From positions 1 to 64,000 of the forward strand of contig JAPOPW010000047.1 of the NCBI GenBank assembly GCA_026712715.1: DNA of 64,000 bases. Direction: 5' to 3'. Source of the DNA: Immundisolibacterales bacterium (lineage in GTDB: Bacteria; Pseudomonadota; Gammaproteobacteria; HK1). Both the position numbers and the translations under genes were made by a program. Positions 7,908-16,634 of the stretch are shown here, one piece after another (within the stretch, counting starts at the first letter, position 1; every line of letters begins with the position of its first letter). Below the pieces are notes generated by a model. The model did not search any database. It saw nothing but the letters and a program-made list of their open reading frames with translations, and was not told where the DNA came from.

Positions 7908-8867
7908 GTGCTGAACTCTTCGACGGGGCCGACGACGGCTTCGACGCGCGACGCGCCGGGCCGGCGGCCGCGGACCGGCCGGGCGTTCTCGTACCGGACC
8001 GGGCGGTCGCTTGCGCCCTACTTCTACGTCGCGCCGTCGTTCGTGCTCTTCGCGGTGATCATGGTCTTTCCGATGATCGTCGCGATTCGCTACTCGTTCC
8101 TCGACCGGGCGATCCTGAGTCCCGACCCGTCGTTCGTCGGCCTCGAGAACTTCGCGACCATCTTTCGCGACGACACTTTCTGGATCTCGGTCCGCAACAC
8201 CCTCTACTTCACGTTCATGAGCGTGGTGTTCCACCTCGGAGTCGGGCTGCTCTTCGCGGTGCTCCTCAACTCCGGGCGGGTCAATCCGGTGCTCCGGAGC
8301 ATCCTCCGGATCCTCTACATCATGCCGTGGCTGTTCACACCGGTCATCATCGCGATCGTCTGGCGGCTGCTGCTCGATCCGGTCGGCGTCGTCAACAGCA
8401 TGCTGACCGCCGTCGGCATCGTCGCGCGCAACGTCGAGTGGTTCTCCTCGACGGACACCGCGATTCACGCCCTCACCTTCGTCAACATCTGGGCCGGCTT
8501 CCCGCTCTTCATGGTGAGCCTCCTCGCGGGACTCCAGGGCGTGCCGGAGGAGCTCTACGAAGCGGCCGACATGGACGGCGCCAACGAGGTGCGGCAGTTT
8601 CGGCACATCACGATCCCGCACCTCCTGCCCATCATCGTCAGCATCGTGCTGCTCGACTTCATCTGGACGATGCAGGTGTTCCCCCTCGTGTGGATGACGA
8701 CCGGGGGCGGGCCGATCCACGCCACCGAGATGCTGAGCACGTACACCTACAAGCTCGCCTTCTCGCGGTACCAGTTCTCGCTCGCGTCGGCGAGCGCGAT
8801 CGTCGTGCTCGCCCTGTCCATGGCGGTGACCTGGTTCTACATCCGGCACCAGCGAGCGAGCTACTAG
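7908..8867 (+). CDS. Carbohydrate ABC transporter permease (MalF-like)
   Basis: Inner-membrane permease, 319 aa, about six transmembrane segments. The first is around residues 42-64 (APSFVLFAVIMVFPMIVAI). The cytoplasmic EAA loop that docks the ATPase is ELYEAADMDGANEVRQFRHI at about 211-230. I use GTG 7908; the first 35 residues are Ser/Thr/Arg-rich, so a later start is possible. The stop codon TAG (8865-8867) lies inside a 76-bp dispersed repeat. It pairs with the second permease at 9053 to form the translocation channel. Confidence 0.9.
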   Translation: MLNSSTGPTTASTRDAPGRRPRTGRAFSYRTGRSLAPYFYVAPSFVLFAVIMVFPMIVAIRYSFLDRAILSPDPSFVGLENFATIFRDDTFWISVRNTLYFTFMSVVFHLGVGLLFAVLLNSGRVNPVLRSILRILYIMPWLFTPVIIAIVWRLLLDPVGVVNSMLTAVGIVARNVEWFSSTDTAIHALTFVNIWAGFPLFMVSLLAGLQGVPEELYEAADMDGANEVRQFRHITIPHLLPIIVSIVLLDFIWTMQVFPLVWMTTGGGPIHATEMLSTYTYKLAFSRYQFSLASASAIVVLALSMAVTWFYIRHQRASY

Positions 8868-8938
8868 CGAGGCGGCGCCTCGGACGGACGAGACGTGTTC
8901 GAATCCACCTCCAGGTTCCCCAATCCCCGGCGCGCCGT
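8863..8938 (+). repeat. Dispersed 76-bp repeat, copy A
   Basis: Starts with ACTAG, which supplies the stop codon of the permease gene, and ends at CGCGCCGT. It is 63/76 identical, without gaps, to the reverse complement of 12975-13050. The middle ACGTGTTCGA and the flanking GCGCCTCG and CGACGAG are fully conserved. A short hairpin CGAGGC-GGC-GCCTCG occurs only in this copy. It encodes no gene. Confidence 0.75.
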
Positions 8939-9052
8939 AACGGGAGAAACGCCTGCAATACTCGTGGCAGCGGCCTCGTTCGATTCGTCCACGCGGCGCC
9001 CGTGCAGGCTTGACTCGACCGTCAAGGTCGCGACGGATCGAGGCGTCTAGGC

Positions 9053-9898
9053 ATGGCAAGGCGGCTCGGGCGCAGGTTCGACTTCCTCACGGTCCTGGTC
9101 CACGTCGGGCTCCTCGCCGGGCTCGCGTTCGTCATGTTCCCGGTGCTGTGGATGATCTTCAGCTCGCTCAAGTCGAACACCGAGATCTTCGCCCTCCCCC
9201 AGACCCTCTTCCCGAAGGAGTTCACCCTGAGCGCGTATCGGGCGATCTTCGCCAGCCCGACCAAGATCCGGTTCTTCATCAACAGCTACCTCGTGGCGGG
9301 CGCGGTCACCCTGGCGACCCTGCTCGTCGCGATCCTCTCCGCCTTCTGCTTCAGCCGCTACACGTTCCGGGGGAAGAAGGCCCTGAACGTGTTCATCATC
9401 AGCACCCAGACGGTCCCCCCGATCACCCTGCTCATTCCCTACTTCGGCCTGGTCGTCGCGTTTCGCCTCTTCGACACCTACTACGCCCTCATCCTCACCT
9501 ACATGGTCTTCACCCTGCCCTATGCGATCCTCATGATGACCGGCTACATGAACACCCTGCCAAGGGAGCTCGACGAAGCGGTGCTGGTCGACGGAGGCTC
9601 GAGCTGGAGCGCGCTCTGGCGAGTGCTCGTGCCGGTGTCGATTCCCGGAATCGTCGCGACCGGCGTCTACACGTTCCTGCTCGCCTGGAACGAGTTCCTC
9701 TTCGCCCTGACCCTGACCAAGTCGATGGAGATGCGCACGGTGCCGATCGGGATCCAGCTCCTCATGGGACAGCACGCCTACGACTGGAACGAGATGATGG
9801 CGATGAGCGTGCTCGGATCGCTGCCGCTCGTGCTCGTCTACCTCGGCGCGCAGCGGTACTTCCTCGCCGGGCTCACCGCGGGCTCGGTCAAGGTCTGA
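9053..9898 (+). CDS. Carbohydrate ABC transporter permease (MalG-like)
   Basis: Second channel subunit, 281 aa, six predicted transmembrane segments beginning at residues 14-36 (LVHVGLLAGLAFVMFPVLWM). The EAA loop is ELDEAVLVDGGSSWSALWRV at about 178-197. The ATG at 9053 gives the usual short cytoplasmic N-terminus (MARRLGRRFDF). It follows the MalF-like gene after 185 bp that hold repeat copy A. It ends SVKV, normal for the family. Together with 7908-8867 it forms the membrane part of the importer; the ATPase must come from elsewhere. Confidence 0.92.
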   Translation: MARRLGRRFDFLTVLVHVGLLAGLAFVMFPVLWMIFSSLKSNTEIFALPQTLFPKEFTLSAYRAIFASPTKIRFFINSYLVAGAVTLATLLVAILSAFCFSRYTFRGKKALNVFIISTQTVPPITLLIPYFGLVVAFRLFDTYYALILTYMVFTLPYAILMMTGYMNTLPRELDEAVLVDGGSSWSALWRVLVPVSIPGIVATGVYTFLLAWNEFLFALTLTKSMEMRTVPIGIQLLMGQHAYDWNEMMAMSVLGSLPLVLVYLGAQRYFLAGLTAGSVKV

Positions 9899-10050
9899 GT
9901 CGACGACCCGGCCCGGATGCAGGCTTCGAGGGGACGCTCCGGGAGGCGTTACGATGGCGCTCGGCACGCATCGCCCCGATCCGCCCCGCCGGCCGGTCGC
10001 GAAGGCCGGGCGGCCGACCCCACATCAACCGAACGAGAGAGGACGCTTTG

Positions 10051-11037
10051 GTGGAAAAGAGCCTGGACAGGAAGCTCGCGCGCATTCGTCAGGGGAGCTA
10101 CACGCCCGCCGACTTCATCATCGCCGACGCGAAGGACGGCGACATGGGCGGGGGGATCACCGCCTTCGGTCCGAAGGCCGACGACTCCGGCCACTGCCGG
10201 TCCTTTCCGGAGCACCTGGACGCGATGCGCCACGTCACCGGCACCGGGCTCGTCGACGTCATGCTGATGTCGGCCTCGGCGGCGGAGCGGCTCGGCGCCG
10301 AAGGCGTCTTCGCGGACTCGCCGGTCACCCCGGCCGCGCGGCTCAACGATGCCACCGACATCTGGGGGCCGCGCCACTCCGGGTACCGGAAATCCCCGGC
10401 CCAGGACTTCCGCACCCCGCGGCTGAAGAGCCTCGCGTCGGTGGTGGACCTCGGCCTTTACTCGATCACCTTCTCGAACGACCTTGCGAGCGACGTCGCG
10501 TTTCAGAATGGCTTTCACCGCTTTCTCGACGACCTTTCGGGGAGCGGGATTCGCTACTTCCTCGAGGTCTTCAACCCCCAGATCGATATCGGAATCGCGC
10601 CGGAGAGGATCCCGGACTTCGTCAACGACTGCATCGTCCGGTGCCTCGCGGGGCTGACGGAGGCGGACCGGCCGCAGTTCCTCAAGATCCAGTTCAACGG
10701 GCCGCGCGCGATGGAGGAGATCTGCCGCTACGACCCGGGGCACCTCGTCGTCGGGGTCCTCGGCGGGGGCGCCGGCACGACCCGCGATACCCTCGAGCTC
10801 GTGCGCCAGAGCGAGAAGTACGGCGCCCGGGTCGCCCTCTTCGGCCGCAAGATCCTCTTCAGCGAGGACCCCGAGCAGACCCTGCGCACGATGCGGGCGG
10901 TTGTCGAAGGCGATCTGAGCACGGAGGAAGCGGTCAAGGCATACCACGCCCATCTCGCCGCGAAGGGCGTCTCCCCGAAACGCAGCCTCGAAGACGACCT
11001 CGAGGTCACGGAACCTGCTCTCATGCGCGATGTTTGA
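10051..11037 (+). CDS. Conserved protein of unknown function, TIM-barrel (aldolase-like) appearance
   Basis: 328 aa starting at GTG 10051, with GAGAGAGG 8-15 bases upstream. I do not recognise a named family with certainty. The regular spacing of short hydrophobic strands (DFIIADAK, GLVDVMLMS, SVVDLGLYSITF, RYFLEVFNPQIDIG, FLKIQFNGP, LVVGVLGGG, RVALFGRKI) and the Gly-rich loop VLGGGAGTTRD followed by FGRKILFSED look like an eight-stranded beta/alpha barrel of the class I aldolase or phosphosugar type. It ends the MalEFG-like operon, so a catabolic step on the imported substrate is likely. A lysine in LKIQFNGP could be the Schiff-base residue, but this is a guess. Confidence 0.6.
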   Translation: MEKSLDRKLARIRQGSYTPADFIIADAKDGDMGGGITAFGPKADDSGHCRSFPEHLDAMRHVTGTGLVDVMLMSASAAERLGAEGVFADSPVTPAARLNDATDIWGPRHSGYRKSPAQDFRTPRLKSLASVVDLGLYSITFSNDLASDVAFQNGFHRFLDDLSGSGIRYFLEVFNPQIDIGIAPERIPDFVNDCIVRCLAGLTEADRPQFLKIQFNGPRAMEEICRYDPGHLVVGVLGGGAGTTRDTLELVRQSEKYGARVALFGRKILFSEDPEQTLRTMRAVVEGDLSTEEAVKAYHAHLAAKGVSPKRSLEDDLEVTEPALMRDV

Positions 11038-11091
11038 GCGGTTCTCCGCCCCCCGGCCGGCGGCGCGCTCCTCTCCGCCGTGGCGGGACCG

Positions 11092-12765
11092 TCACCCGTC
11101 CGGCGGCTCCAGCGTGACGGGCTCACCGTGGCCGCGCTCGATGCGGACTCTCCGGTTCGCCCGGGTGTCGAGCCAAGCGCTCCGCTCGCCGTCGGGCCAA
11201 TGCACGCGGATCCCGGCGTCCTTCGCGAGCCCCAGTCCAAAGTGCGACGGCCCGAGCTGACCGCCGGCGTGCCCTCCCCCGATCGTCACTTCGCGCGCGA
11301 TCGTCCGGCCGGCCGACCTGACCTCGATCCAGGACCCGACGGCGTCGGCGTTGGGTCCGTCCTGCGCCAGCTCGACGGCCAGCCAGTTGCCCATCGGCGC
11401 CGGCTTCCCGGCCCCCTCTCCGCTGCCGACATTGCGCCAGGTGCGCAGCGCCTCGCGGCGTTCCACGACCACGAGATCGAGCAGCCCATCGAGGTTGAGA
11501 TCACTCACCGCCGCGCCCCGGCTGCGCGCGAAGTCGAGGACCTTCGCGGTCTCGGCCGCCTCCTCGAAGGAGCCATCGGGCCTGCCCAGGAAGAGGTTGT
11601 TGGGGTCCCGGCTCGCGAAGTCGGGCATGGCGTCGACGTTCCCCTTGGCGACGAAGAGGTCGATGCGCCCGTCGTTGTTGACGTCGTCGAACTCCGCGTG
11701 CCAGCCGGTCGATGATTTGAGCTCGCCTCCGGTGAAGGGTCGATGCGCGGTGACCCCCCGCTTCAGGGCGGTGTCCCCATAGCTCGGCTGTCCCGGCCCG
11801 TCCGTCAGCGTCCGGAGCTTGTTGTCGCCCATGCTGGTCAGGTAAAGCTCCGGGTAGCCGTCGCCGTCGATATCCTGGCTGGCAATGCCCATGCCCCAGA
11901 TGCGCAGCCTCCGCCAACCCTCGTCACGGGCCCAGGGGCGTGGCGCTCGGCCGGGTTCGACCCGCCAGAGCTGCTCTTCGCCGTCGATGGCGTAGTGACG
12001 GTCGTTCGACACCCGCAGGTCCCGGCGGCCGGTCCGGTCCCAGTCGGTGAAAAGGATCGAGAGCGTGCAGTGGCCGGGAGTGAGCGGCGTGGCTTGCGCA
12101 TATCGGCCCCCATCCGCCTCCGGCCGGAAAAGGGCGCTCTCATCGCACCGGGGTCGCGCGCCGCGATCATCGGTGATGACCAGGTAGTTGCCGAGCGCCA
12201 AGGTCGGGAGTGTCGCGCCGGGCTCCCACTTGGCGCTGAACGCCGTCGTCCAGCCAGCTCCGCCATCGAAGCCCCAGGCCTCGTTGGCGCGCTCGAAGGC
12301 ACAGTCGCCCCGGCCCCGCAGCAGCACGTTCTCTCCGCGCCTGAGGACCGCGAGATCCACTACGTCGTCGCCGTCGATGTCAATTGGGTATGCCCCGGTG
12401 ACCAGGGTCAAATCGGTGGCCCCGTCTTCGACGCGGGTGAACGCGAGCGCGCCGCCGACTGCGCTCCGGTTGCGATACAGGCTCGCGGGCTCGGTGCCCC
12501 CGGCGACGTACAGATCGGGCCGGCCGTCGGCATCGCAATCGAAGACGGCGACGCCCCCACCGACGAAAAACTCCCACTCGCCGTCGTAACGGTGGTCGAT
12601 GCCGTCGGCGGCGGTTTCCTCGACGAAGCGCGGCGCCACGACATCGCGCTCGGGATGCTCGGGCACGGTGGGGACCGCGGGGACCGCGCAACCGACGAGC
12701 GGGAGCGCCACGGCGAGGGCGCGAGAAGCGCGGGTGGCGCGCCGCACTCGATCGAAAGATGTCAC
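11092..12765 (-). CDS. Lipoprotein with FG-GAP/VCBS repeats and ASPIC/UnbV C-terminus
   Basis: 557 aa from GTG 12765, preceded by AAGGGA. The N-terminus RATRASRALAVALPLVGC is a lipoprotein signal with lipobox LVGC (C26). Beta-propeller repeats with calcium-type loops follow: FDCDADGRPDLYV, IDIDGDDVVDLAV, QDIDGDGYPELYL, DVNNDGRIDLFV, SDLNLDGLLDLVV. The C-terminal 110 residues match the ASPIC/UnbV pattern (NWLAVELAQDGPNADAVGSWIEV, GGGHAGGQLGPSHFGLG, IRVHWPDG). It is probably surface- or periplasm-exposed and binds ligand or protein. It stands alone between two sugar ABC systems and converges with the gene at 10051. Confidence 0.85.
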   Translation of the reverse strand: MTSFDRVRRATRASRALAVALPLVGCAVPAVPTVPEHPERDVVAPRFVEETAADGIDHRYDGEWEFFVGGGVAVFDCDADGRPDLYVAGGTEPASLYRNRSAVGGALAFTRVEDGATDLTLVTGAYPIDIDGDDVVDLAVLRRGENVLLRGRGDCAFERANEAWGFDGGAGWTTAFSAKWEPGATLPTLALGNYLVITDDRGARPRCDESALFRPEADGGRYAQATPLTPGHCTLSILFTDWDRTGRRDLRVSNDRHYAIDGEEQLWRVEPGRAPRPWARDEGWRRLRIWGMGIASQDIDGDGYPELYLTSMGDNKLRTLTDGPGQPSYGDTALKRGVTAHRPFTGGELKSSTGWHAEFDDVNNDGRIDLFVAKGNVDAMPDFASRDPNNLFLGRPDGSFEEAAETAKVLDFARSRGAAVSDLNLDGLLDLVVVERREALRTWRNVGSGEGAGKPAPMGNWLAVELAQDGPNADAVGSWIEVRSAGRTIAREVTIGGGHAGGQLGPSHFGLGLAKDAGIRVHWPDGERSAWLDTRANRRVRIERGHGEPVTLEPPDG

Positions 12766-12974
12766 ACGGGTTCCCTTGGGTCTGCCCGACCCGCCCGGAC
12801 TTCTTCGAGGCGCCGAGGTCTTGACACTCGAGTCAAATTCGCAACGCGATTCCTGATTACGCATGAATCTCATCTTCCCACCCCGTTGCGGCGAAAACGG
12901 GGTGAGCGATGCGGATGAGGTTCGTGCGAAATCATGACGCGTTTTCAGGAACGAGAGGTACGCGGCTGCTACCG

Positions 12975-13050
12975 GAACGGCGCGCCCGGGGTTGGAGAAC
13001 CGTCGGGCGGCTTCGAACACGTCTCGTCGCTCCGAGGCGCAGCTTCGCTA
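12975..13050 (-). repeat. Dispersed 76-bp repeat, copy B
   Basis: Reverse-complement partner of 8863-8938 (63/76 identical, same length). In its own orientation it also begins ACTAG, and the TAG is the stop codon of the ABC ATPase gene at 13048. So both copies start at the last bases of a sugar-ABC gene and extend into the 3' flank. The remaining gap to the lipoprotein gene (12766-12974) holds a hairpin ACCCCGTT/AACGGGGT at 12880-12903 without a T-run, and no gene. Confidence 0.75.
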
Positions 13051-13875
13051 GTGGAGCGAGGCTCGCTCCTCCTCCGTGACCTCGTCGGGACGCTTGCCCA
13101 TGATGATCATGCCGAGGACGTCATCGGCGGTTACCTCCTGCCGGTTGACGATGTCGACTATCTTGCCATGGTACATGACCGCGATGCGGTGAGAGAGGTC
13201 GAAGACGTCGTGGATGTCGTGGCTGATGAGAAAGATGCCGATGCCTTCGTGCCCCAGCTTCCTGATGAGGTCACGCACCTGCTCCGTCTCCGCCGGCCCG
13301 AGCGCCGCCGTCGGCTCGTCCATGATGAGGATGCGGGCGTTGAAGTGGACCGCGCGGGCGATGGCCACCACTTGTCGCTGGCCGCCCGAGAGCGCCTTCA
13401 CCGGCGACTTGAAGTTCGTGAAGCTCGGGTTCAGGCGCGCGATGACCTCCCGCGTGGCGGCCTCCATGGCACCGTCGTCGAGGTTGCCGAGGCGAGTCTT
13501 CAGCTCGCGGCCCAGGAACATGTTGGCCGGCGCGTCCTGGTTCTCCGTTAGTGCGAGGGTCTGGTAGATCGTCTCGATGCGGTAGCGCTTGGCGTCGCGC
13601 GGGTTGTGGATCGTGGCCCGTTCGCCGTCCACCCGGATCTCGCCGGAATCGGGCGGATGCGCGCCCGAGAGCGCCTTCATCAACGTCGACTTGCCCGCGC
13701 CGTTCCCGCCCACGAGGCCCATGACCTCGCCGGGGTAGAGGTCGATGCTGACGTAGTCCACCGCCTGCACGCCACCGAACGCGACCTTGATGTTGCGCAT
13801 CTCCACGAGCGGCGTGCCCCGGTTCGCCGTCGCCCGGCCGGCCGTCGTCTCCGTCTCTGCCGTTGCCGTGGTCAC
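13048..13875 (-). CDS. Xylose/fructose-type ABC transporter ATP-binding protein
   Basis: ATPase of a CUT2-family sugar importer, 275 aa. Walker [10 protein letters not shown] is at 56-64, the signature LSGGQRQ at about 165, Walker [13 protein letters not shown] follows, and the switch histidine is in LISHDIHDV. The protein has one nucleotide-binding domain, whereas E. coli XylG and RbsA carry two; FrcA-like and some alphaproteobacterial systems use this short form. It starts at GTG 13875, overlapping the permease stop as GTGA, so the two are translationally coupled. The stop lies in repeat copy B. Confidence 0.9.
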   Translation of the reverse strand: MTTATAETETTAGRATANRGTPLVEMRNIKVAFGGVQAVDYVSIDLYPGEVMGLVGGNGAGKSTLMKALSGAHPPDSGEIRVDGERATIHNPRDAKRYRIETIYQTLALTENQDAPANMFLGRELKTRLGNLDDGAMEAATREVIARLNPSFTNFKSPVKALSGGQRQVVAIARAVHFNARILIMDEPTAALGPAETEQVRDLIRKLGHEGIGIFLISHDIHDVFDLSHRIAVMYHGKIVDIVNRQEVTADDVLGMIIMGKRPDEVTEEERASLH

Positions 13876-15296
13876 GTCGCGGCTCTCCTTCGATACGCGG
13901 CGTCGATTCCGACCGCGGCCACCAGGACGGCCCCGATGACCATGTTCTGCTGCGCCGTGCCGAAGCCGATGAGGACCATGCCGGACTGGAGGGTCTGCAT
14001 GAAGAGCGCGCCGAGGACCGCCCCGGGGATCGTCCCGATGCCGCCGGCGAGCGACGTCCCGCCGATGACGGCCGCGGCGATGACGAAGAGCTCGTTGAGG
14101 ATGCCGAGCGAATTCACCGCCGCGTCAAGGCGACCGGACGTGATGGCGGCGCTGATGGCGACGAGCACGCCCATGAGCGTGAAGGTCTTCATCACCGTCC
14201 ATCGTACGTTGATGCCCGAGAGCTCGGCGGCTTCGGGGTTGCCGCCGATGGCGAAGACGTAGCGACCGAACTCGCGCCGGCGGACCAGGAAGGTCATGAC
14301 GGCCGCGACGCCGATCATGATGAGCACGGGGTAGGCGACGCCCGTGGCCAGGATCAGCCCGCCCTCGGGGATGGGGATGTCCCTGGCCTCGGCAAAACGC
14401 TCGGCGACCCTGATGGGCCAGGGGTACGCGTTGAGAACCCGGATTGCGCCCAGCACCAGCGCAACTCCGATGGCTACCACGAGCAGCTCGGCCCACAACG
14501 GCCGCGTAACGAAGCCGAAGCCCCGCCGGCGCCGACGCGCATGGACGACCACCCCGATGAAGATGAGCACGACGCCGATGCCCAGCACCCAGCCGAGCGT
14601 CTCCGACCCGAGTCCCAGGTCCACGCTCAGGCGGCCCAGCGAGCCGTCCGTGCCACCTCCGATCTTCCTGAATGTGCTGTCGAGCGGTGCGATCGTCCTG
14701 CCCTCGGCGAGCACGAACGCGCCGCCGCGCCAGAAGAGCAACCCGCCAAGGGTGACGATGAAGGCCGGGACTCCGAGATAGGCGATGATGAAGCCATGTC
14801 CCGCGCCGATGGCCGCGCCCACCGCGATGCCTACGCCGAGCGCGATGAGCCACGTGAACTCGTTCTCGAAGCCGATGATGGCGGGCAGGATCTCCTTTTG
14901 CGTGATGCCCATGATCATGGCGAGGAAGCCGAGCAACGATCCGACCGAGAGATCGATGTTGCGCGAGACGATGACCAGGACCATGCCGGTGGCCATGACC
15001 GCGATCGACGCGGTCTGAACCGACAGGTTCCACAGGTTGCGCGGGGTCAGGAAGCTCCCGCCGAAGATGCTCTTGCCGCCCTGGCCCCAGATGCCGGATG
15101 CGAAGTCGAACGCAATCCAGGAGATGCCGAGCGCGACGACCAGCCCGAACAGGCGCGCGTCGATCTCCGTCGACCGGAACAACGCCCCACCCTTGTCGCG
15201 AAACGTCCCCAGTATGCCTCCCGGGGTGCCGCCGGTCGATCGTGTGTCCGGCTCTCGGGGGGCTTTCCGAGCCTGGTCGGGCGCGGCGTCGTTCAT
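13872..15296 (-). CDS. xylH: Xylose-type ABC transporter permease
   Basis: Large CUT2 permease, 474 aa, with ten or more predicted transmembrane segments and the family motif [15 protein letters not shown] after the second or third of them. Also present are [20 protein letters not shown] and, near the C-terminus, [21 protein letters not shown]. The first 45 residues are polar and likely cytoplasmic. The length and layout match XylH more closely than the shorter RbsC. It is 90 bp downstream of the binding-protein gene. Substrate is inferred from the XylF-like partner. Confidence 0.88.
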   Translation of the reverse strand: MNDAAPDQARKAPREPDTRSTGGTPGGILGTFRDKGGALFRSTEIDARLFGLVVALGISWIAFDFASGIWGQGGKSIFGGSFLTPRNLWNLSVQTASIAVMATGMVLVIVSRNIDLSVGSLLGFLAMIMGITQKEILPAIIGFENEFTWLIALGVGIAVGAAIGAGHGFIIAYLGVPAFIVTLGGLLFWRGGAFVLAEGRTIAPLDSTFRKIGGGTDGSLGRLSVDLGLGSETLGWVLGIGVVLIFIGVVVHARRRRRGFGFVTRPLWAELLVVAIGVALVLGAIRVLNAYPWPIRVAERFAEARDIPIPEGGLILATGVAYPVLIMIGVAAVMTFLVRRREFGRYVFAIGGNPEAAELSGINVRWTVMKTFTLMGVLVAISAAITSGRLDAAVNSLGILNELFVIAAAVIGGTSLAGGIGTIPGAVLGALFMQTLQSGMVLIGFGTAQQNMVIGAVLVAAVGIDAAYRRRAAT

Positions 15297-15386
15297 GCGC
15301 TGAGACGCCCCGCGAGGCGATCCCTCGCCTGCGCGGAGCGCGACTGCTGCTGGCGCCGCCGGCCGGCCTGCCGCCCCATGTGATGA

Positions 15387-16457
15387 CTAGGGGCAGGCGT
15401 CGACCGAACCGGATTCCACGCCGGCGCAGAGCTCGTCGGCGGCGATCCAGCCGGCGTCGACCACCAGTTGCAGGTTGTCCCTGGTGATGGGGGTGGGCTC
15501 GAGCAGGATGGACACCATGTTCGCGCCGTTGGGACCGTCGCTGAACATGGTCGATCCCTCGACCGCGTTCAGGTCCGGGTTCTCGGCGAGCTGCAGGGCT
15601 ACCCTGGCCGCCTCGGCGCCGAGCTGGCGGGCGTCCTTCCAGACGGTCACGGTCTGGGTCCCGAGCGCGACGCGATTCAGGGCGGCGTTGTCGGCATCCT
15701 GGCCCGACACCGGGATCTCGCCAGCCAGTCCCTGGCTGGCCAGAGCCGCGACGACACCGCCGGCCGTGCCGTCATTGGAGGCCACGACCGCGTCGACGTT
15801 GTTGTCGTTGTCGGTGAGGATCTGATCCATGTTGCGCTGCGCCACCGAAGGATCCCAGCCGTCGGTGTACTGCTCGCCGACGTTGACGATCTTCCCCGCG
15901 TCCATGGCCACCTTGAGGACTTCGAGCTGGCCCCCGTGAAGGAAGTCGGAGTTGGGGTCGGCGGGGTTGCCCTTGATGAAGACGTAGCGGCCCTCGGGCA
16001 CCACATCCTGGATTGCGCGGGCTTGCATACGCCCCACCTCGACGTTGTCGAAGGTGATGTAGAACGTGCGGGGATCCTCGATCAACTGGTCGTATCCGAT
16101 AACCGGCACGCCGTTGTTGATCGCATTGTTGACCGCCGGCCCGACGGCCGACGGGTCCACGGCCAGGATCAGGATGACGTCGGCGCCCTGGTTGATGAGC
16201 TGCTCGATGTCCGCAATCTGCTTCTCGGCCGACCCCGCCGCGTCGGTCTCGATGTACTGGGCGCCGGCCTTTTCGAGCACGGCCTGGATGGCGGGCTTGT
16301 CACGGAGCGCCCACCGCTCTTCCTGGAACTCTCGCCAGCTCACCGCGACGACCGTCTCGTCGGCCTGCGCAGTTACCGCGCCGACCGACGCCATCGTCCC
16401 GGTTGCGGCGACGGCCATGGCAAGCAGTGCTGCCGTTTCCATCCTGAGTCTTTGCAT
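15387..16457 (-). CDS. xylF: D-xylose-type periplasmic binding protein
   Basis: 356 aa, with a signal peptide cleaved after VTAQA (about residue 32). The mature start VVAVSWREFQEERW resembles the XylF VGMSIDDLRLERWQ region. KQIADIEQLINQGADVILILAVD, GYDQLIEDP, YVFIKGNPADPNSDFL, VVASNDGTAGGVVAAL and PVSGQDADNAALNRV are all XylF landmarks. An AGGAGG sits at the ideal distance before the ATG. It heads a three-gene importer operon. Xylose is the most likely ligand, but other pentoses or hexoses remain possible. The gap to xylH has a small hairpin (15312-15328). Confidence 0.88.
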   Translation of the reverse strand: MQRLRMETAALLAMAVAATGTMASVGAVTAQADETVVAVSWREFQEERWALRDKPAIQAVLEKAGAQYIETDAAGSAEKQIADIEQLINQGADVILILAVDPSAVGPAVNNAINNGVPVIGYDQLIEDPRTFYITFDNVEVGRMQARAIQDVVPEGRYVFIKGNPADPNSDFLHGGQLEVLKVAMDAGKIVNVGEQYTDGWDPSVAQRNMDQILTDNDNNVDAVVASNDGTAGGVVAALASQGLAGEIPVSGQDADNAALNRVALGTQTVTVWKDARQLGAEAARVALQLAENPDLNAVEGSTMFSDGPNGANMVSILLEPTPITRDNLQLVVDAGWIAADELCAGVESGSVDACP

Positions 16458-16526
16458 CTGAAGTCCTCCTGCGTGAAGGGCGGAGAGAGCCGGCCTCGCG
16501 GCCGGATTGGAGCTGATCCTGACACG

Positions 16527-16555
16527 GAACTACCGGACGAGGAAACGTTTGTCAA
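16527..16555 (-). promoter_or_regulatory. Promoter of the xylose-type operon
   Basis: On the minus strand TTGACA (16555-16550) is followed after 17 bases by TAGTTC (16532-16527). The -35 is perfect and the -10 matches only weakly. It lies about 70 bp before the xylF ATG in a 177-bp divergent gap. On the plus strand a second TTGACA (16576-16581) could serve the amino-acid transporter, but its -10 is poor. Confidence 0.5.
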
Positions 16556-16634
16556 GAACGGGTGTCCGGGGCAAATTGACAGACATGGGGGATGCGCCGA
16601 CACTCGTTCGGCCACCAGTCGAGGAGAACGAGAG

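Noticed and set aside
6099-9059. 986-codon minus-strand open frame
   Set aside because: It runs antisense to the binding protein and MalF-like permease and has the Glu/Asp/Arg/His-rich composition typical of G+C-rich shadow frames.
12880-12903. Hairpin ACCCCGTT/AACGGGGT as a terminator
   Set aside because: Neither strand has a T-run after the stem, and it lies upstream of the lipoprotein gene, not after a stop.
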